Assembly (NCBI GenBank): GCA_050249455.1
Contig: JBFWQM010000115.1
Coordinates: 1 to 15,933, forward strand
Direction of reading: 5' to 3'
DNA: 15,933 nt
DNA from: JBFWQM01 sp050249455
GTDB taxonomy: Bacteria > Pseudomonadota > Alphaproteobacteria > MPNO01 > VGEU01
The stretch's first letter is position 1. Every line of letters begins with the position of its first letter. The position numbers and the translations under genes were made by a program. The notes beneath the pieces are model-generated. The model made no database searches. It saw nothing but the letters and a program-made list of their open reading frames with translations, and was not told the origin of the DNA. This document shows positions 7,013 through 14,900 of this stretch, piece by piece.

Positions 7013-7099
7013 GCGGTCGTGGCGGAACTGGTAGACGCGCAGCGTTGAGGTCGCTGTGGGAGCAATCCCGTGGAAGTTCGAGTCTTCTCGACCGCACCA
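7013..7099 (+). tRNA. tRNA-Leu (anticodon GAG)
   Basis: An 87-nt class II tRNA folds completely. Acceptor GCGGTCG (7013-7019) pairs with CGACCGC (7089-7095). The D stem is GCG/CGC (7022-7024 with 7036-7038), with GG in the loop. The anticodon stem is CAGCG/CGCTG (7040-7044 with 7052-7056), with loop TTGAGGT and anticodon GAG at 7047-7049. The long variable arm is GGGA/TCCC (7058-7069), and the T arm is GGAAG/CTTCT with loop TTCGAGT. Discriminator A7096 and an encoded CCA (7097-7099) follow; A at 73 and the long variable arm are leucine identity features. The GAG anticodon reads CUC and CUU. Confidence 0.97.
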
Positions 7100-7113
7100 A
7101 CCATTCGAATAAC

Positions 7114-7146
7114 GGCCCGCCGATCCGTCGCGCGGGCCTGACTTTG
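7114..7146 (+). terminator. Probable terminator after tRNA-Leu
   Basis: GGCCCGC (7114-7120) pairs with GCGGGCC (7132-7138). Inside, CGA (7121-7123) can pair with TCG (7128-7130) around a TCCG loop with one bulged C. A short, weak T-tract (TGACTTT) follows. The hairpin starts 14 nt after the CCA end, as expected for a tRNA gene terminator, but the poor T-run makes efficiency uncertain. Confidence 0.6.
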
Positions 7147-7165
7147 CCGGCAGGCGTTTAGCCCG

Positions 7166-7191
7166 GCACCGGCGCCCGGCGGCGCCGGTGC
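7166..7191 (+). promoter_or_regulatory. Perfect 11-bp hairpin in the mgtE leader
   Basis: GCACCGGCGCC (7166-7176) and GGCGCCGGTGC (7181-7191) are exact inverted repeats around a CGGC loop. The hairpin ends 4 nt before AGGA (7196-7199), the likely ribosome binding site of mgtE, and 17 nt before its ATG. There is no T-run, so it does not look like an intrinsic terminator. It may hold the leader open, shield the mRNA 5' end, or be a DNA-level operator. No M-box Mg2+ riboswitch architecture fits in this short leader. Confidence 0.5.
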
Positions 7192-7208
7192 ATACAGGAC
7201 GGTGCCCG

Positions 7209-8609
7209 ATGACCGAGCCCGATGCCCTGGGCGGCGCCGGCGTCGCCCCGCCCGGCGCCGCGGACGACCGCTATGGCCTGTCGCCCGAGCTGGTCGAGGC
7301 CGTCGGCCTCGCGCTCGACGACAACCATGCCTACGAGGCGGGCATGCTGGTGGAGCCGCTGCGCTACGCCGCGCTCGCCGACCTGATCGAGGTGCTGGGG
7401 CCGGAGCGGCGCGAGCGCCTGATCGAGGTCATCCGCCCCCGCTTCGATCCCGAGGTGCTGTCCGAGCTCGACGAGACCGTGCGCGACGAGGTCGCCGAGC
7501 AGCTCGGCACCGAGTCGCTGGCGCAGGCCATCGCGCGCCTCGAATCCGACGATGCGCTCTACCTCCTGTCGTCGCTGGAGGAAACCAAGCAGCGCGCCGT
7601 ACTGTCGGCGATCCCGGCGGCGCTGCGCGCGACCCTGGAGGAAGGCCTCACCTTCCCTGAGGACAGCGCCGGCCGGCTGATGCAGCGCGAGTTCGTCGCC
7701 GTCCCCCGCTTCTGGACGGTCGGCGAAACGATCGACTTCATGCGCGAGGCGACCGCGCTGCCCAACGACTTCTACGACATCTTCGTCGTCGACCCGCGCC
7801 ACCGGCCGGTCGGCACGGTGGCGCTGAGCCGCATCCTGCGCTCCAAGCGGCCGGTGCGGATCGACGACCTGATGGAGAGCGCGCCGGTGTCGATCCCGGT
7901 CCGCATGGACCAGGAGGAGGTCGCGTTCGTCTTCCGCCAGCACGACCTCGTCTCCGCGCCGGTGGTCGACGACGCCGGCCGGCTGGTCGGCGCGATCACC
8001 GCCGACGACGTCATGGACGTCATCGACGAAGAGGCGGAGGAGGACCTGATGCGCCTGGGCGGCGTGCGCGAGGGCGACCTCTACGACGACGCGCTGCAGA
8101 CCGGCAAGGCGCGCTCGACGTGGCTCGCGGTCAACCTGTGCACCGCCTTTCTCGCCGCCTACGCGATCGGCCTGTTCGCCGACACAATCCAGAGCATCGT
8201 GATGCTCGCCGTGCTGATGCCGATCGTCGCCTCGATGGGCGGCAACGCGGGCACCCAGACGCTGACCGTCGTCGTGCGCGCGCTGGCGACGCGCGAGATC
8301 AACCGCGCCAACGCGCCGCGTGTGCTGTCCAAGGAGATCCTGGTCGGCGTCATGAACGGCCTCGGCTTCGCCGTGCTGGTCGGCGCGATCGCGTGGGCGT
8401 GGTCGGGTGATCCGGGGATCGGCGCGGTGATCGCCGGCGCGCTGATCGTCAACATGGTGGTGGCGGGGCTGGCCGGGACGGCGGTGCCGCTGGGGCTGTC
8501 CCGGCTCGGCATTGACCCTGCCATCGCCTCGGGCGTATTCCTGACCACCATCACCGACGTCGTCGGTTTCTGCGCGTTCCTCGGACTCGCCACCCTGTTC
8601 CTGATTTAG
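7209..8609 (+). CDS. mgtE: Magnesium transporter MgtE
   Basis: This gene encodes a 466-aa homodimeric Mg2+ channel of the inner membrane. An N-domain of helical superhelix type (~45-150, with LADLIEVLGPERRERLIEVI) and two CBS domains (~155-275, LMQREFVAVP and VVDDAGRLVGAITADDVMDVI) form the cytosolic Mg2+ sensor. A connecting helix leads to five membrane helices (~305-466). The pore region has MGGNAGTQT (343-351), and Asp450 in TTITDVVGF matches the pore Asp of characterised MgtE. ATG 7209 has AGGA (7196-7199) 9 nt upstream; a GTG at 7188 lies inside the leader hairpin and is unlikely. The gene stands after a tRNA gene and its terminator; no separate promoter was evident to me. The next gene's ribosome site overlaps its TAG stop. 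Confidence 0.95.
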   Translation: MTEPDALGGAGVAPPGAADDRYGLSPELVEAVGLALDDNHAYEAGMLVEPLRYAALADLIEVLGPERRERLIEVIRPRFDPEVLSELDETVRDEVAEQLGTESLAQAIARLESDDALYLLSSLEETKQRAVLSAIPAALRATLEEGLTFPEDSAGRLMQREFVAVPRFWTVGETIDFMREATALPNDFYDIFVVDPRHRPVGTVALSRILRSKRPVRIDDLMESAPVSIPVRMDQEEVAFVFRQHDLVSAPVVDDAGRLVGAITADDVMDVIDEEAEEDLMRLGGVREGDLYDDALQTGKARSTWLAVNLCTAFLAAYAIGLFADTIQSIVMLAVLMPIVASMGGNAGTQTLTVVVRALATREINRANAPRVLSKEILVGVMNGLGFAVLVGAIAWAWSGDPGIGAVIAGALIVNMVVAGLAGTAVPLGLSRLGIDPAIASGVFLTTITDVVGFCAFLGLATLFLI

Positions 8610-8613
8610 GAGG
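8608..8613 (+). promoter_or_regulatory. Strong ribosome binding site that fixes a CTG start
   Basis: AGGAGG, a perfect Shine-Dalgarno core, overlaps the last two bases of the mgtE stop and lies 5 nt before CTG 8619. No ATG, GTG or TTG is in frame before the NAD(P)-binding motif of the next protein, so this site identifies CTG as the start. Confidence 0.75.
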
Positions 8614-8618
8614 CGGCC

Positions 8619-9293
8619 CTGCCGAGCGTCCTCATCACCGGCGCGAGCCGGGGCCTCGGTCTCGGCTTCGCCCAGCACTATGCCGCCGCGGGCTGGCGGG
8701 CGATCGCCACCTGCCGCGACCCGTCCTCGGCCCCCGACCTGCGGGCGACCACAGGCATCGAGGTCTGGCCGCTCGACCTCGCCGATCCGGCCACGGTCGC
8801 GGCGGCGGCGGCTCGGCTCGGCCGCGACCCGCTCGACCTGCTGCTGTCCAACGCCGGCATCTACGGCGGCCGCAGCCGCTTCGGCGGCATGGACTACGCC
8901 GCCTGGGCCGAGGTGTTCCAGGTCAACGTCATGGGCGCGCTGCGCGTGGCGGAGGCGTTCGTGGACAACGTCGCGCGCAGCGACCAGCGCCGCATGGTGT
9001 TCGTGTCCAGCCGCATGGGCAGCATCGACGACGCCGGCGGCGGCAACTACGCCTACCGGACCAGCAAGGCGGCGCTCAACATGCTGGTGCGGGCGATGTC
9101 GCACGACCTCTCCGGCCGCGGCATCATCGCCGCCGCGGTGCATCCGGGCTGGGTGCGCACGGCGATGGGCGGCAAGTCGGCGCCGACCACGGTCGCCGAA
9201 AGCGTCGGCCGGCTGGCCGCCGTCATCGCGGCCCTCGATGCGTCGAAGAGCGGCGGCTTCTACGCCAATGACGGGGGCGTGATTCCGTGGTAA
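8619..9293 (+). CDS. Short-chain dehydrogenase/reductase (sniffer/C-factor-like), CTG start
   Basis: A 224-aa NAD(P)-dependent SDR. The cofactor loop TGASRGLG is at 7-14, the acidic DLADPAT after beta-4 at 53-59, the stabilising NAG at 78-80, and the active site has Ser131 (VSSRMGS) and the YxxxK pair Tyr146/Lys150 (YRTSK). The motif HPGWVRTAMGG follows. The pattern and short length resemble C-factor and sniffer-type SDRs; substrate is unknown. The first in-frame ATG (8889) would delete the Rossmann half, so it cannot be right. The codons between the in-frame mgtE TAG and the cofactor motif include only one near-start codon, CTG 8619, with AGGAGG 5 nt before it. CTG is a rare start; a single-base sequencing error for ATG is the alternative. 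It sits 9 nt after mgtE, so the two are likely cotranscribed. Confidence 0.88.
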   Translation: MPSVLITGASRGLGLGFAQHYAAAGWRAIATCRDPSSAPDLRATTGIEVWPLDLADPATVAAAAARLGRDPLDLLLSNAGIYGGRSRFGGMDYAAWAEVFQVNVMGALRVAEAFVDNVARSDQRRMVFVSSRMGSIDDAGGGNYAYRTSKAALNMLVRAMSHDLSGRGIIAAAVHPGWVRTAMGGKSAPTTVAESVGRLAAVIAALDASKSGGFYANDGGVIPW

Positions 9294-9330
9294 CTGCCGC
9301 CCGGTCGGGTCAGTCCCCCCGCCGGTTCCG

Positions 9331-10716
9331 ATGATGCGTCGCCTCAATCCGCAGAACCTCGCCGCCATCCTCGCCGCGCTCGCCGCAGCGGTCCTGTTCG
9401 TGCTGCCGGCGCCCGAGGGAGTCTCGCCCCAGGTGTTCCGCGCCGCCGGGGTCGTCGTGCTGTCGGTCGGCCTGTGGGCCACCGGCGCGCTGCCCGAGTA
9501 TTTCGCCTCGATCATCTTCTTCCTGGTCGCGGTGGTCGCCGGCGGCGCGCCGCCCAACGTCGTCTTCTCGGGTTTCTATTCGGGCGCGGCGTGGGTGATC
9601 TTCGGCGGGCTGGTGATCGGCATCGCGGTGCAGGCGACCGGTCTCGGCGCCCGGCTGGCGCGCGGGCTGGTCGGGCTGTTCCCCGCCACCTATCTCGGCA
9701 CGATCATGGGCGTCTTCCTGGTCGGGACGGCGCTCGCGTTCGTCATGCCGTCGACCACCGGGCGGATCGTGATCCTGATGCCGATCATCATGGGGCTCGC
9801 CGATCGCATCGGCTTCGCGCCGGGGTCGCAGGGGCGGGTGGGGCTCGCGCTTGCGGTCGGCACCGGCACCCTGTTCCCGACCTTCGGCATCCTGCCGGCC
9901 TCGGTACCCAACCTGGGCCTGATCGGCGCGGCCGAGAGCATCTACGGCATCCACCTGACCTACGGCAGCTACCTGAAGATCAACTTCCCGGTGCTCGGCC
10001 TGATCCCGATACTGGCGATGCCGTTCCTGATCGCGCGCATGTTCCCCGACACGCCGCGGCGGACCGAGGCCCAGGCCGCCCAGGCGGCGCCGAGCGACCG
10101 CGAGATCAAGCTGGCGCTGGTCCTGCTGGCCGCGCTGGCGCTGTGGATCACCGACTTCCTGCACGGCGTCGCGCCGGCCTGGGTCGCGGTCGGCGCGGCG
10201 GTGCTGATCCTGATGCCGCGGATCGGCGTGCTGCCGACCAGCACCCTGGTCGAGAAGGTCAACTACGCGCCGTGGTTCTTTGTCGTGGGCGTCATCGGGA
10301 TGGGGGCGTTCGTCACCCACACCGGGCTCGGCGCCGCGCTGGCGCAGGGGCTGTTCACGGTGGTGGAGCTGCACCGCGGGGCCGACTTCGCCAACTACCT
10401 GATCATCGTCGCGCTCGGGATGGTGATGGGCATGATCGCATCGATGCCCGGCCAGCCCGGCATCATGGCGCCGCTCGCGGGCGGGCTGGCGGAAGCGACC
10501 GGCTGGCCGGTCTACGACGTCCTGATGGCGATCGTGCCGAGCTGGCAGCTCGTCCTGTTCCCCTTCGAGCTGCCGCCGATCGTGGTCGCCTGCCACCTGG
10601 GCGGCATCAAGTTCGGCCAGGTCGCCCGCCTGTTCCTCTGGTTCACGGTGCTGGCATGGCTGGTCATGGTCCCGCTGCAATACCTGTGGTTGCGGACCCT
10701 GGGTCTGCTCGGCTGA
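9331..10716 (+). CDS. SLC13/DASS-type anion permease, divergent
   Basis: A 461-aa inner-membrane protein with about 11-13 hydrophobic segments in two halves joined by a hydrophilic loop near 240-258 (PRRTEAQAAQAAPSDREIK). The overall pattern, with an N-terminal AAGVVVLSVGLWATGALPEY segment (38-57), fits the divalent-anion:Na+ symporter (SLC13, CitT/NadC) group. In well-studied members each half has a re-entrant loop with an SNT motif that binds Na+ and carboxylate. Here the matching places read PSTTGR (140-145) and SMPGQPG (371-377), so neither SNT is intact. It may carry another anion or use a different coupling ion. ATG 9331 (or 9334) is assumed; no clear ribosome site is seen. It follows the SDR gene by 37 nt. 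Family is fairly sure, substrate unknown. Confidence 0.8.
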   Translation: MMRRLNPQNLAAILAALAAAVLFVLPAPEGVSPQVFRAAGVVVLSVGLWATGALPEYFASIIFFLVAVVAGGAPPNVVFSGFYSGAAWVIFGGLVIGIAVQATGLGARLARGLVGLFPATYLGTIMGVFLVGTALAFVMPSTTGRIVILMPIIMGLADRIGFAPGSQGRVGLALAVGTGTLFPTFGILPASVPNLGLIGAAESIYGIHLTYGSYLKINFPVLGLIPILAMPFLIARMFPDTPRRTEAQAAQAAPSDREIKLALVLLAALALWITDFLHGVAPAWVAVGAAVLILMPRIGVLPTSTLVEKVNYAPWFFVVGVIGMGAFVTHTGLGAALAQGLFTVVELHRGADFANYLIIVALGMVMGMIASMPGQPGIMAPLAGGLAEATGWPVYDVLMAIVPSWQLVLFPFELPPIVVACHLGGIKFGQVARLFLWFTVLAWLVMVPLQYLWLRTLGLLG

Positions 10717-10722
10717 GCACGG

Positions 10723-10737
10723 TTAACCGGGCATTAA
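10723..10737 (+). promoter_or_regulatory. Candidate CtrA binding site (TTAA-N7-TTAA)
   Basis: TTAA at 10723-10726 and TTAA at 10734-10737 are separated by exactly 7 nt, the full consensus for the alphaproteobacterial master regulator CtrA. Each half is embedded in its own 10-bp perfect palindrome, CGGTTAACCG (10720-10729) and GCATTAATGC (10731-10740). TTAA is rare in such GC-rich DNA. The site lies 6 nt after the permease stop and 76 nt before the response regulator ATG. If it overlaps a -35 region, transcription would begin near 10765, which fits the 10814 start. Confidence 0.6.
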
Positions 10738-10813
10738 TGCCGTTGGCCGCATGATGACGGGAACGGGCCGGCGTCGCGACTGCGCCCGAGCCAAGAGACC
10801 GACAGATCAAGTC

Positions 10814-11374
10814 ATGGCCGCTGCATCCCGACCGATCCTCGACAGCCTCAAGGTCATGGTGGTGGACGACAACCGCCACATGCGGGCGCTGGTGATGTCG
10901 GTGCTGCACGCGCTCGGGGTCGGCACCGCGCGCGAGTTCGCCGAGGCGCAGGAGGCATACCGCGAGCTCGGCCGCTTCAAGCCCGACCTGATCATCGTCG
11001 ACTGGCACATGGAGCCGCTGGACGGGCTGGAGTTCGCGCGCATGGTGCGCAACGCCGCCAAGAGCCCGACGCCCTACGTGCCGCTGATCATGCTGTCGGG
11101 CTACACCGAGATGAAGCGCATCTGCGAGGCGCGCGACGTCGGCGTCAACGAGTTCCTCGCCAAGCCCATCTCCGCGCGCTCGCTGTACCAGCGCATCGTG
11201 TCGCTGATCGCCAACCCGCGGCCGTTCGTACGCACTGCCAGCTATTTCGGGCCCGACCGCCGCCGCCGCGACGTCGGCGCGCCGGACGGCATGGCCGACC
11301 GCCGCGGCGCGCAGCTGCCGTTCGCCGCCGGGCCGGCCGACAGCAACGAGATCGAAATCCTCCCGCGCGAGTGA
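10814..11374 (+). CDS. Single-domain response regulator with YFGPDRRRR tail
   Basis: A 186-aa stand-alone receiver protein. The REC domain (~11-132) has acidic pocket Asp18/Asp19 (VVDDN), phosphoacceptor Asp63 (IIVDWHMEP), Ser95 (LSGYTE) and Lys117 (LAKPIS). There is no DNA-binding or enzymatic output domain. The C-terminal ~50 residues are basic and disordered, with YFGPDRRRR (144-152), a tail I associate with alphaproteobacterial receivers encoded next to an Hpt-like protein. I chose ATG 10814 since the domain begins ten residues later. In-frame ATGs at 10751 and 10754 add a non-homologous basic stretch and would lie upstream of the transcript start predicted from the CtrA box. No strong ribosome site is visible. 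It precedes the Hpt-like gene by 10 nt, so the two likely form one operon and one phosphorelay or scaffold pair. Confidence 0.88.
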   Translation: MAAASRPILDSLKVMVVDDNRHMRALVMSVLHALGVGTAREFAEAQEAYRELGRFKPDLIIVDWHMEPLDGLEFARMVRNAAKSPTPYVPLIMLSGYTEMKRICEARDVGVNEFLAKPISARSLYQRIVSLIANPRPFVRTASYFGPDRRRRDVGAPDGMADRRGAQLPFAAGPADSNEIEILPRE

Positions 11375-11384
11375 TGATCCGCCG

Positions 11385-11891
11385 ATGAGTAACCCGACCA
11401 AGTCCGCCGTCGTGTTCGACCCGCCGGTGCTGTCGCTGCGGGCCAAGCTGCGCCTGGCGCCCGGCTCGGTGCCGACCCTGGACCCCGAGCTCCTGAAGAA
11501 GGCCGAGGCCGCCGTCGCATCGTTCGGCGACAGCTACCGCGACTGGGCGCGGGAGGACCTCGCCCGGCTGGAGGCCGTCTACGAGCGCCTGCGCGCCGGC
11601 GGCGAGTGCGAGACCGAGGCGGTCGCCGAGATCGCCAGGATCGCCTTCGAGATGAAGGGCCACGGCGGCAGCTTCGGCTATCGGCTGATGACCGAGATCA
11701 GCCGGTCGCTGGAGGATTTCGCGCGCAGCGGCTGCGAGTTCGGCCCGCGCACGGTGATGGTCATCGGCGCCCACGTCGATGCGATGCGCGCGGTGCTGCG
11801 CGACGACATCCGCGGCGACGGCGGCGACATCGGCCGCGCGCTGCTCGCGGGGCTGCGCCACGTCGTGCAGAAGCTGACCAGCCTGGCCTGA
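11385..11891 (+). CDS. Hpt-like protein with degenerate phospho-histidine motif
   Basis: A 168-aa cytosolic protein predicted to be mostly helical over ~34-168. The segment IARIAFEMKGHGGSFGYRLMTEISRSLEDF (83-112) aligns with the HxxKG core of histidine phosphotransfer (Hpt) domains. In canonical Hpt domains the phosphorylated His precedes xxKG by two residues. That place is Phe88 here, and a His occurs instead at 93, just after KG. Residues 1-30 are low-conservation leader sequence. The gene follows the response regulator by 10 nt, and such receiver/Hpt pairs occur in related genomes. It could relay phosphate through His93, bind the receiver without relay, or have lost function. Family assignment rests on motif and context only; I am fairly sure of the fold and unsure of the activity. 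Confidence 0.75.
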   Translation: MSNPTKSAVVFDPPVLSLRAKLRLAPGSVPTLDPELLKKAEAAVASFGDSYRDWAREDLARLEAVYERLRAGGECETEAVAEIARIAFEMKGHGGSFGYRLMTEISRSLEDFARSGCEFGPRTVMVIGAHVDAMRAVLRDDIRGDGGDIGRALLAGLRHVVQKLTSLA

Positions 11892-11926
11892 CGGCACGAC
11901 GCTGCCGGCGGCCGGCCGGCTGCCCA

Positions 11927-11932
11927 TATAAT
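11927..11932 (+). promoter_or_regulatory. Candidate -10 element for putA
   Basis: A perfect TATAAT sits in an otherwise very GC-rich 71-nt gap, 30 nt before the putA ATG. No recognisable -35 hexamer lies at the normal distance (a GC-rich inverted repeat, GCCGGCGGCCGGC, occupies that stretch), so an activator may be needed. Position and sequence make it the best promoter candidate for putA. Confidence 0.5.
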
Positions 11933-11962
11933 CCCGTATCGACCCCTGTCGGACGGCCGGCC

Positions 11963-14900
11963 ATGGACGACATGCCTTCCTTTCTCGGGCCCCTGCCGCC
12001 CGACGACCCCACCCGCCGCGCGCTGCGCCGCGCCTACCGCGTCGACGAGGCGAAGGCGGTCGCGGCCTGCCTCGCCGCCATCGACCTGACGCCCGCCGCG
12101 CGCGCGCGCATCGCGGCGGCAGCGCAGGGCTACGTGGCGGAGGCGCGCCGCCGCCGGTCGTCGTTCGGAGGCATCGACGCCTTCCTCAACGAGTACGCGC
12201 TGTCGACCCAGGAGGGCGTGGTCCTGATGTGCCTCGCCGAGGCGCTGCTGCGCATCCCCGATGCCGCCACGGCGGACCGCCTGATCCGCGACAAGCTTCG
12301 CGACGCCGACTGGCAGCGCCACCTCGGGCGCAGCGAGTCGATCCTGGTGAACGCTTCCACCTGGGGGCTGATGCTGACCGGCCGGGTGATCCGGCTCGAC
12401 GGCGGCGCCGGCGACATGGGCGGCTTCCTCAACCGCCTGGTCGCGCGCTCGGGCGAGCCGATCATCCGCCAGTCGCTGGTCCAGGCGATGCGCATCATGA
12501 GCCGGCAATTCGTGATGGGCCGCACCATCGGCGAGGCGCTGGATCGTGCCGAGGAGGACGACCACGCGCGCTACCGCCATTCCTTCGACATGCTGGGCGA
12601 GGCGGCCCACACCGCCGCCGACGCCGCGCGCTACCTCGACGCCTATGCCGAGGCGATTGCCGCCGTCGGTGCGCGTGCGGCCGGACGCGGCCCGGTCGAG
12701 GCGCCGAGCATCTCGGTCAAGCTGTCGGCGCTGCACCCGCGCTACGAGGCCACGCAGCGCGCGCGCGTCCTGGCCGAGCTGACGCCGCGGCTGGTGTCGC
12801 TGGCGCGCCTGGCGCGCGACGCGCAGATCGGGCTGACGGTGGATGCCGAGGAGGCGGCGCGGCTCGACCTGTCGCTGGAGGTGATCGAGCGCGCCTGGGC
12901 CGATCCGTCGTTGCGCGACTGGGGCGGCTTCGGGCTGGCGGTGCAGGCCTACCAGCGCCGCGCGCTGCCCGTGATCGACTGGCTCGCCGCGCTGGCGCAG
13001 GGCCGGCGCGACCGCCTGATGGTGCGCCTGGTCAAGGGCGCCTACTGGGACAGCGAGATCAAGCGGTCGCAGGAGCAGGGCCTGGCGTCGTACCCGGTCT
13101 TCACGCGCAAGGGCTCGACCGACGTCTCCTATCTCGCCTGCGCGCGGCGGATGATCGACGCCGCCGACCGGCTCTACCCGCAGTTCGCCACCCACAACGC
13201 GCACACCGTGGCCGCGATCGCCGAGATGTCCGCCGACGCGCCGTTCGAGTACCAGCGCCTGCACGGCATGGGCGAGGCGCTGTACGACCAGATCGTCGGC
13301 GACCGGCCATGCCGCGTCTACGCGCCGGTCGGCAGCCACGAGGACCTGCTGCCCTACCTGGTGCGGCGGCTGCTGGAGAACGGCGCCAACACCTCGTTCG
13401 TCAACCGCTGGATCGACGACGACGTGCCGGTCTCCGCCGTGGTCGCCGACCCCATCGCGCGCACGGAGTCGCTCAGGGCCGCGCCGCACCCGCAGATTCC
13501 CGCGCCGCTCGACATCGCGGGGCCGGAGCGCCGGATCGCGCGGGGCGTCGACCTCGTCGATCCGCTGGCGCTCGCGCCGTTCGCCGCCGCGCTGGCCGGC
13601 GTGGCCGGCGACGGCTGGACCGCCGCGCCGGTGATCGACGGGGCGCGGGTCCGCGGCACCACCCGCGCGGCGAACGATCCGGCCGACCGGCGGCGTGTCA
13701 TCGGCGCGGTCGTCGAGGGCGATGCCGAGACGGCGGCGGTGGCGGTGCGGGCGGCGGCGGCGGGCCAGCCCGCGTGGGCCGAGTTCGGGGCGGAACGGCG
13801 CGCCGACGTCCTTGCCGCGGCCGCCGACATCCTGGAGGCGGACATGGCGGCGCTCGTGGCGCTGTGCATTCGCGAGGGCGGCAAGACCGTCGCCGACTCC
13901 GTCTCGGACGTGCGCGAGGCGATCGACTACTGCCGCTACTATGCGGTGCGCGCGCGCCGCGACTTCGCGCCGTACGGCCTGCCCGGACCGACCGGGGAGT
14001 CCAACCGGCTGAGCCTGCACGGGCGCGGCGTGTTCGCCTGCATCAGCCCGTGGAACTTCCCGGTCGCGATCTTCGCCGGCCAGGTCGCGGCGGCGCTCGC
14101 GGCAGGCAACGCGGTGGTCGCCAAGCCGGCGGAGCAGACTCCGCTGTGCGCCGCCGCGGTGGTGGCCCGGCTGCACCGCGCCGGCGTGCCCGCAGGCGCG
14201 CTGCATTTGGTGCCCGGCGACGGCAAGGTCGGCGCGGCGCTGGTTGCCGATCCCGGTGTCGCCGGTGTCGCGTTCACCGGATCGGTGGAGGTCGGCCGCG
14301 CCATCGCGCGCGCGCTCGCGGCGCGCGACGGGCCGATAGCGCCGCTGATCGCCGAGACCGGCGGGCAGAACGCCATGATCGTCGATTCCAGCGCGTTGCC
14401 GGAGCAGGTGGTGACCGACGTCGTGACTTCGGCCTTCCTCAGCGCCGGCCAGCGCTGCTCGGCGCTGCGCGTCCTGTTTCTTCAGGACGAGGTTGCGGAT
14501 CGCACGCTGGCGATGCTGACCGGCGCGATGGAAGAGCTCGCCGTCGGCGACCCGGCATTGCTCGCGACCGACGTCGGGCCGGTGATCGACGACGACGCGC
14601 GGGAGGCGCTGGCGCGCCACGCCGGACGGATGGAGCGGGAGGGCCGGCTGCTGCGCCGCGCGCGCCTGCCCGGCGCGACGGAACACGGCACCTTCTTCGC
14701 GCCGGTGGTGTTCGAGATCGACCGGCTCGACCGGCTGACCGGCGAGGTGTTCGGGCCGGTCCTTCACGTCATCCGCTACGACGCCGACCGGCTCGACGAT
14801 GTGCTGGCGGCGGTGAAGTCGACCGGCTACGGCCTCACGCTCGGCATCCACAGCCGCATCGACTCGACGGTGGAGGCGGTGCGGCGCGCGCTGCCGGTCG

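Noticed and set aside
7100..7208. M-box type Mg2+ riboswitch before mgtE
   Set aside because: The gap is too short and is occupied by a tRNA terminator and one simple hairpin; no M-box helices can be traced.
8607..8609. MgtE-SDR fusion by TAG readthrough
   Set aside because: The frames match, but AGGAGG placed 5 nt before CTG 8619 and the separate functions make independent initiation far more likely.
9294..9330. Possible promoter or terminator between the SDR gene and the permease
   Set aside because: Only a 4-bp CCCG/CGGG inverted repeat is present, with no T-run and no -10 or -35 resemblance.
7158..9557. 799-codon minus-strand open frame opposite mgtE and the SDR gene
   Set aside because: Antisense shadow; rich in Arg, Asp, Gly and His with no domain, while the plus strand encodes two canonical proteins.
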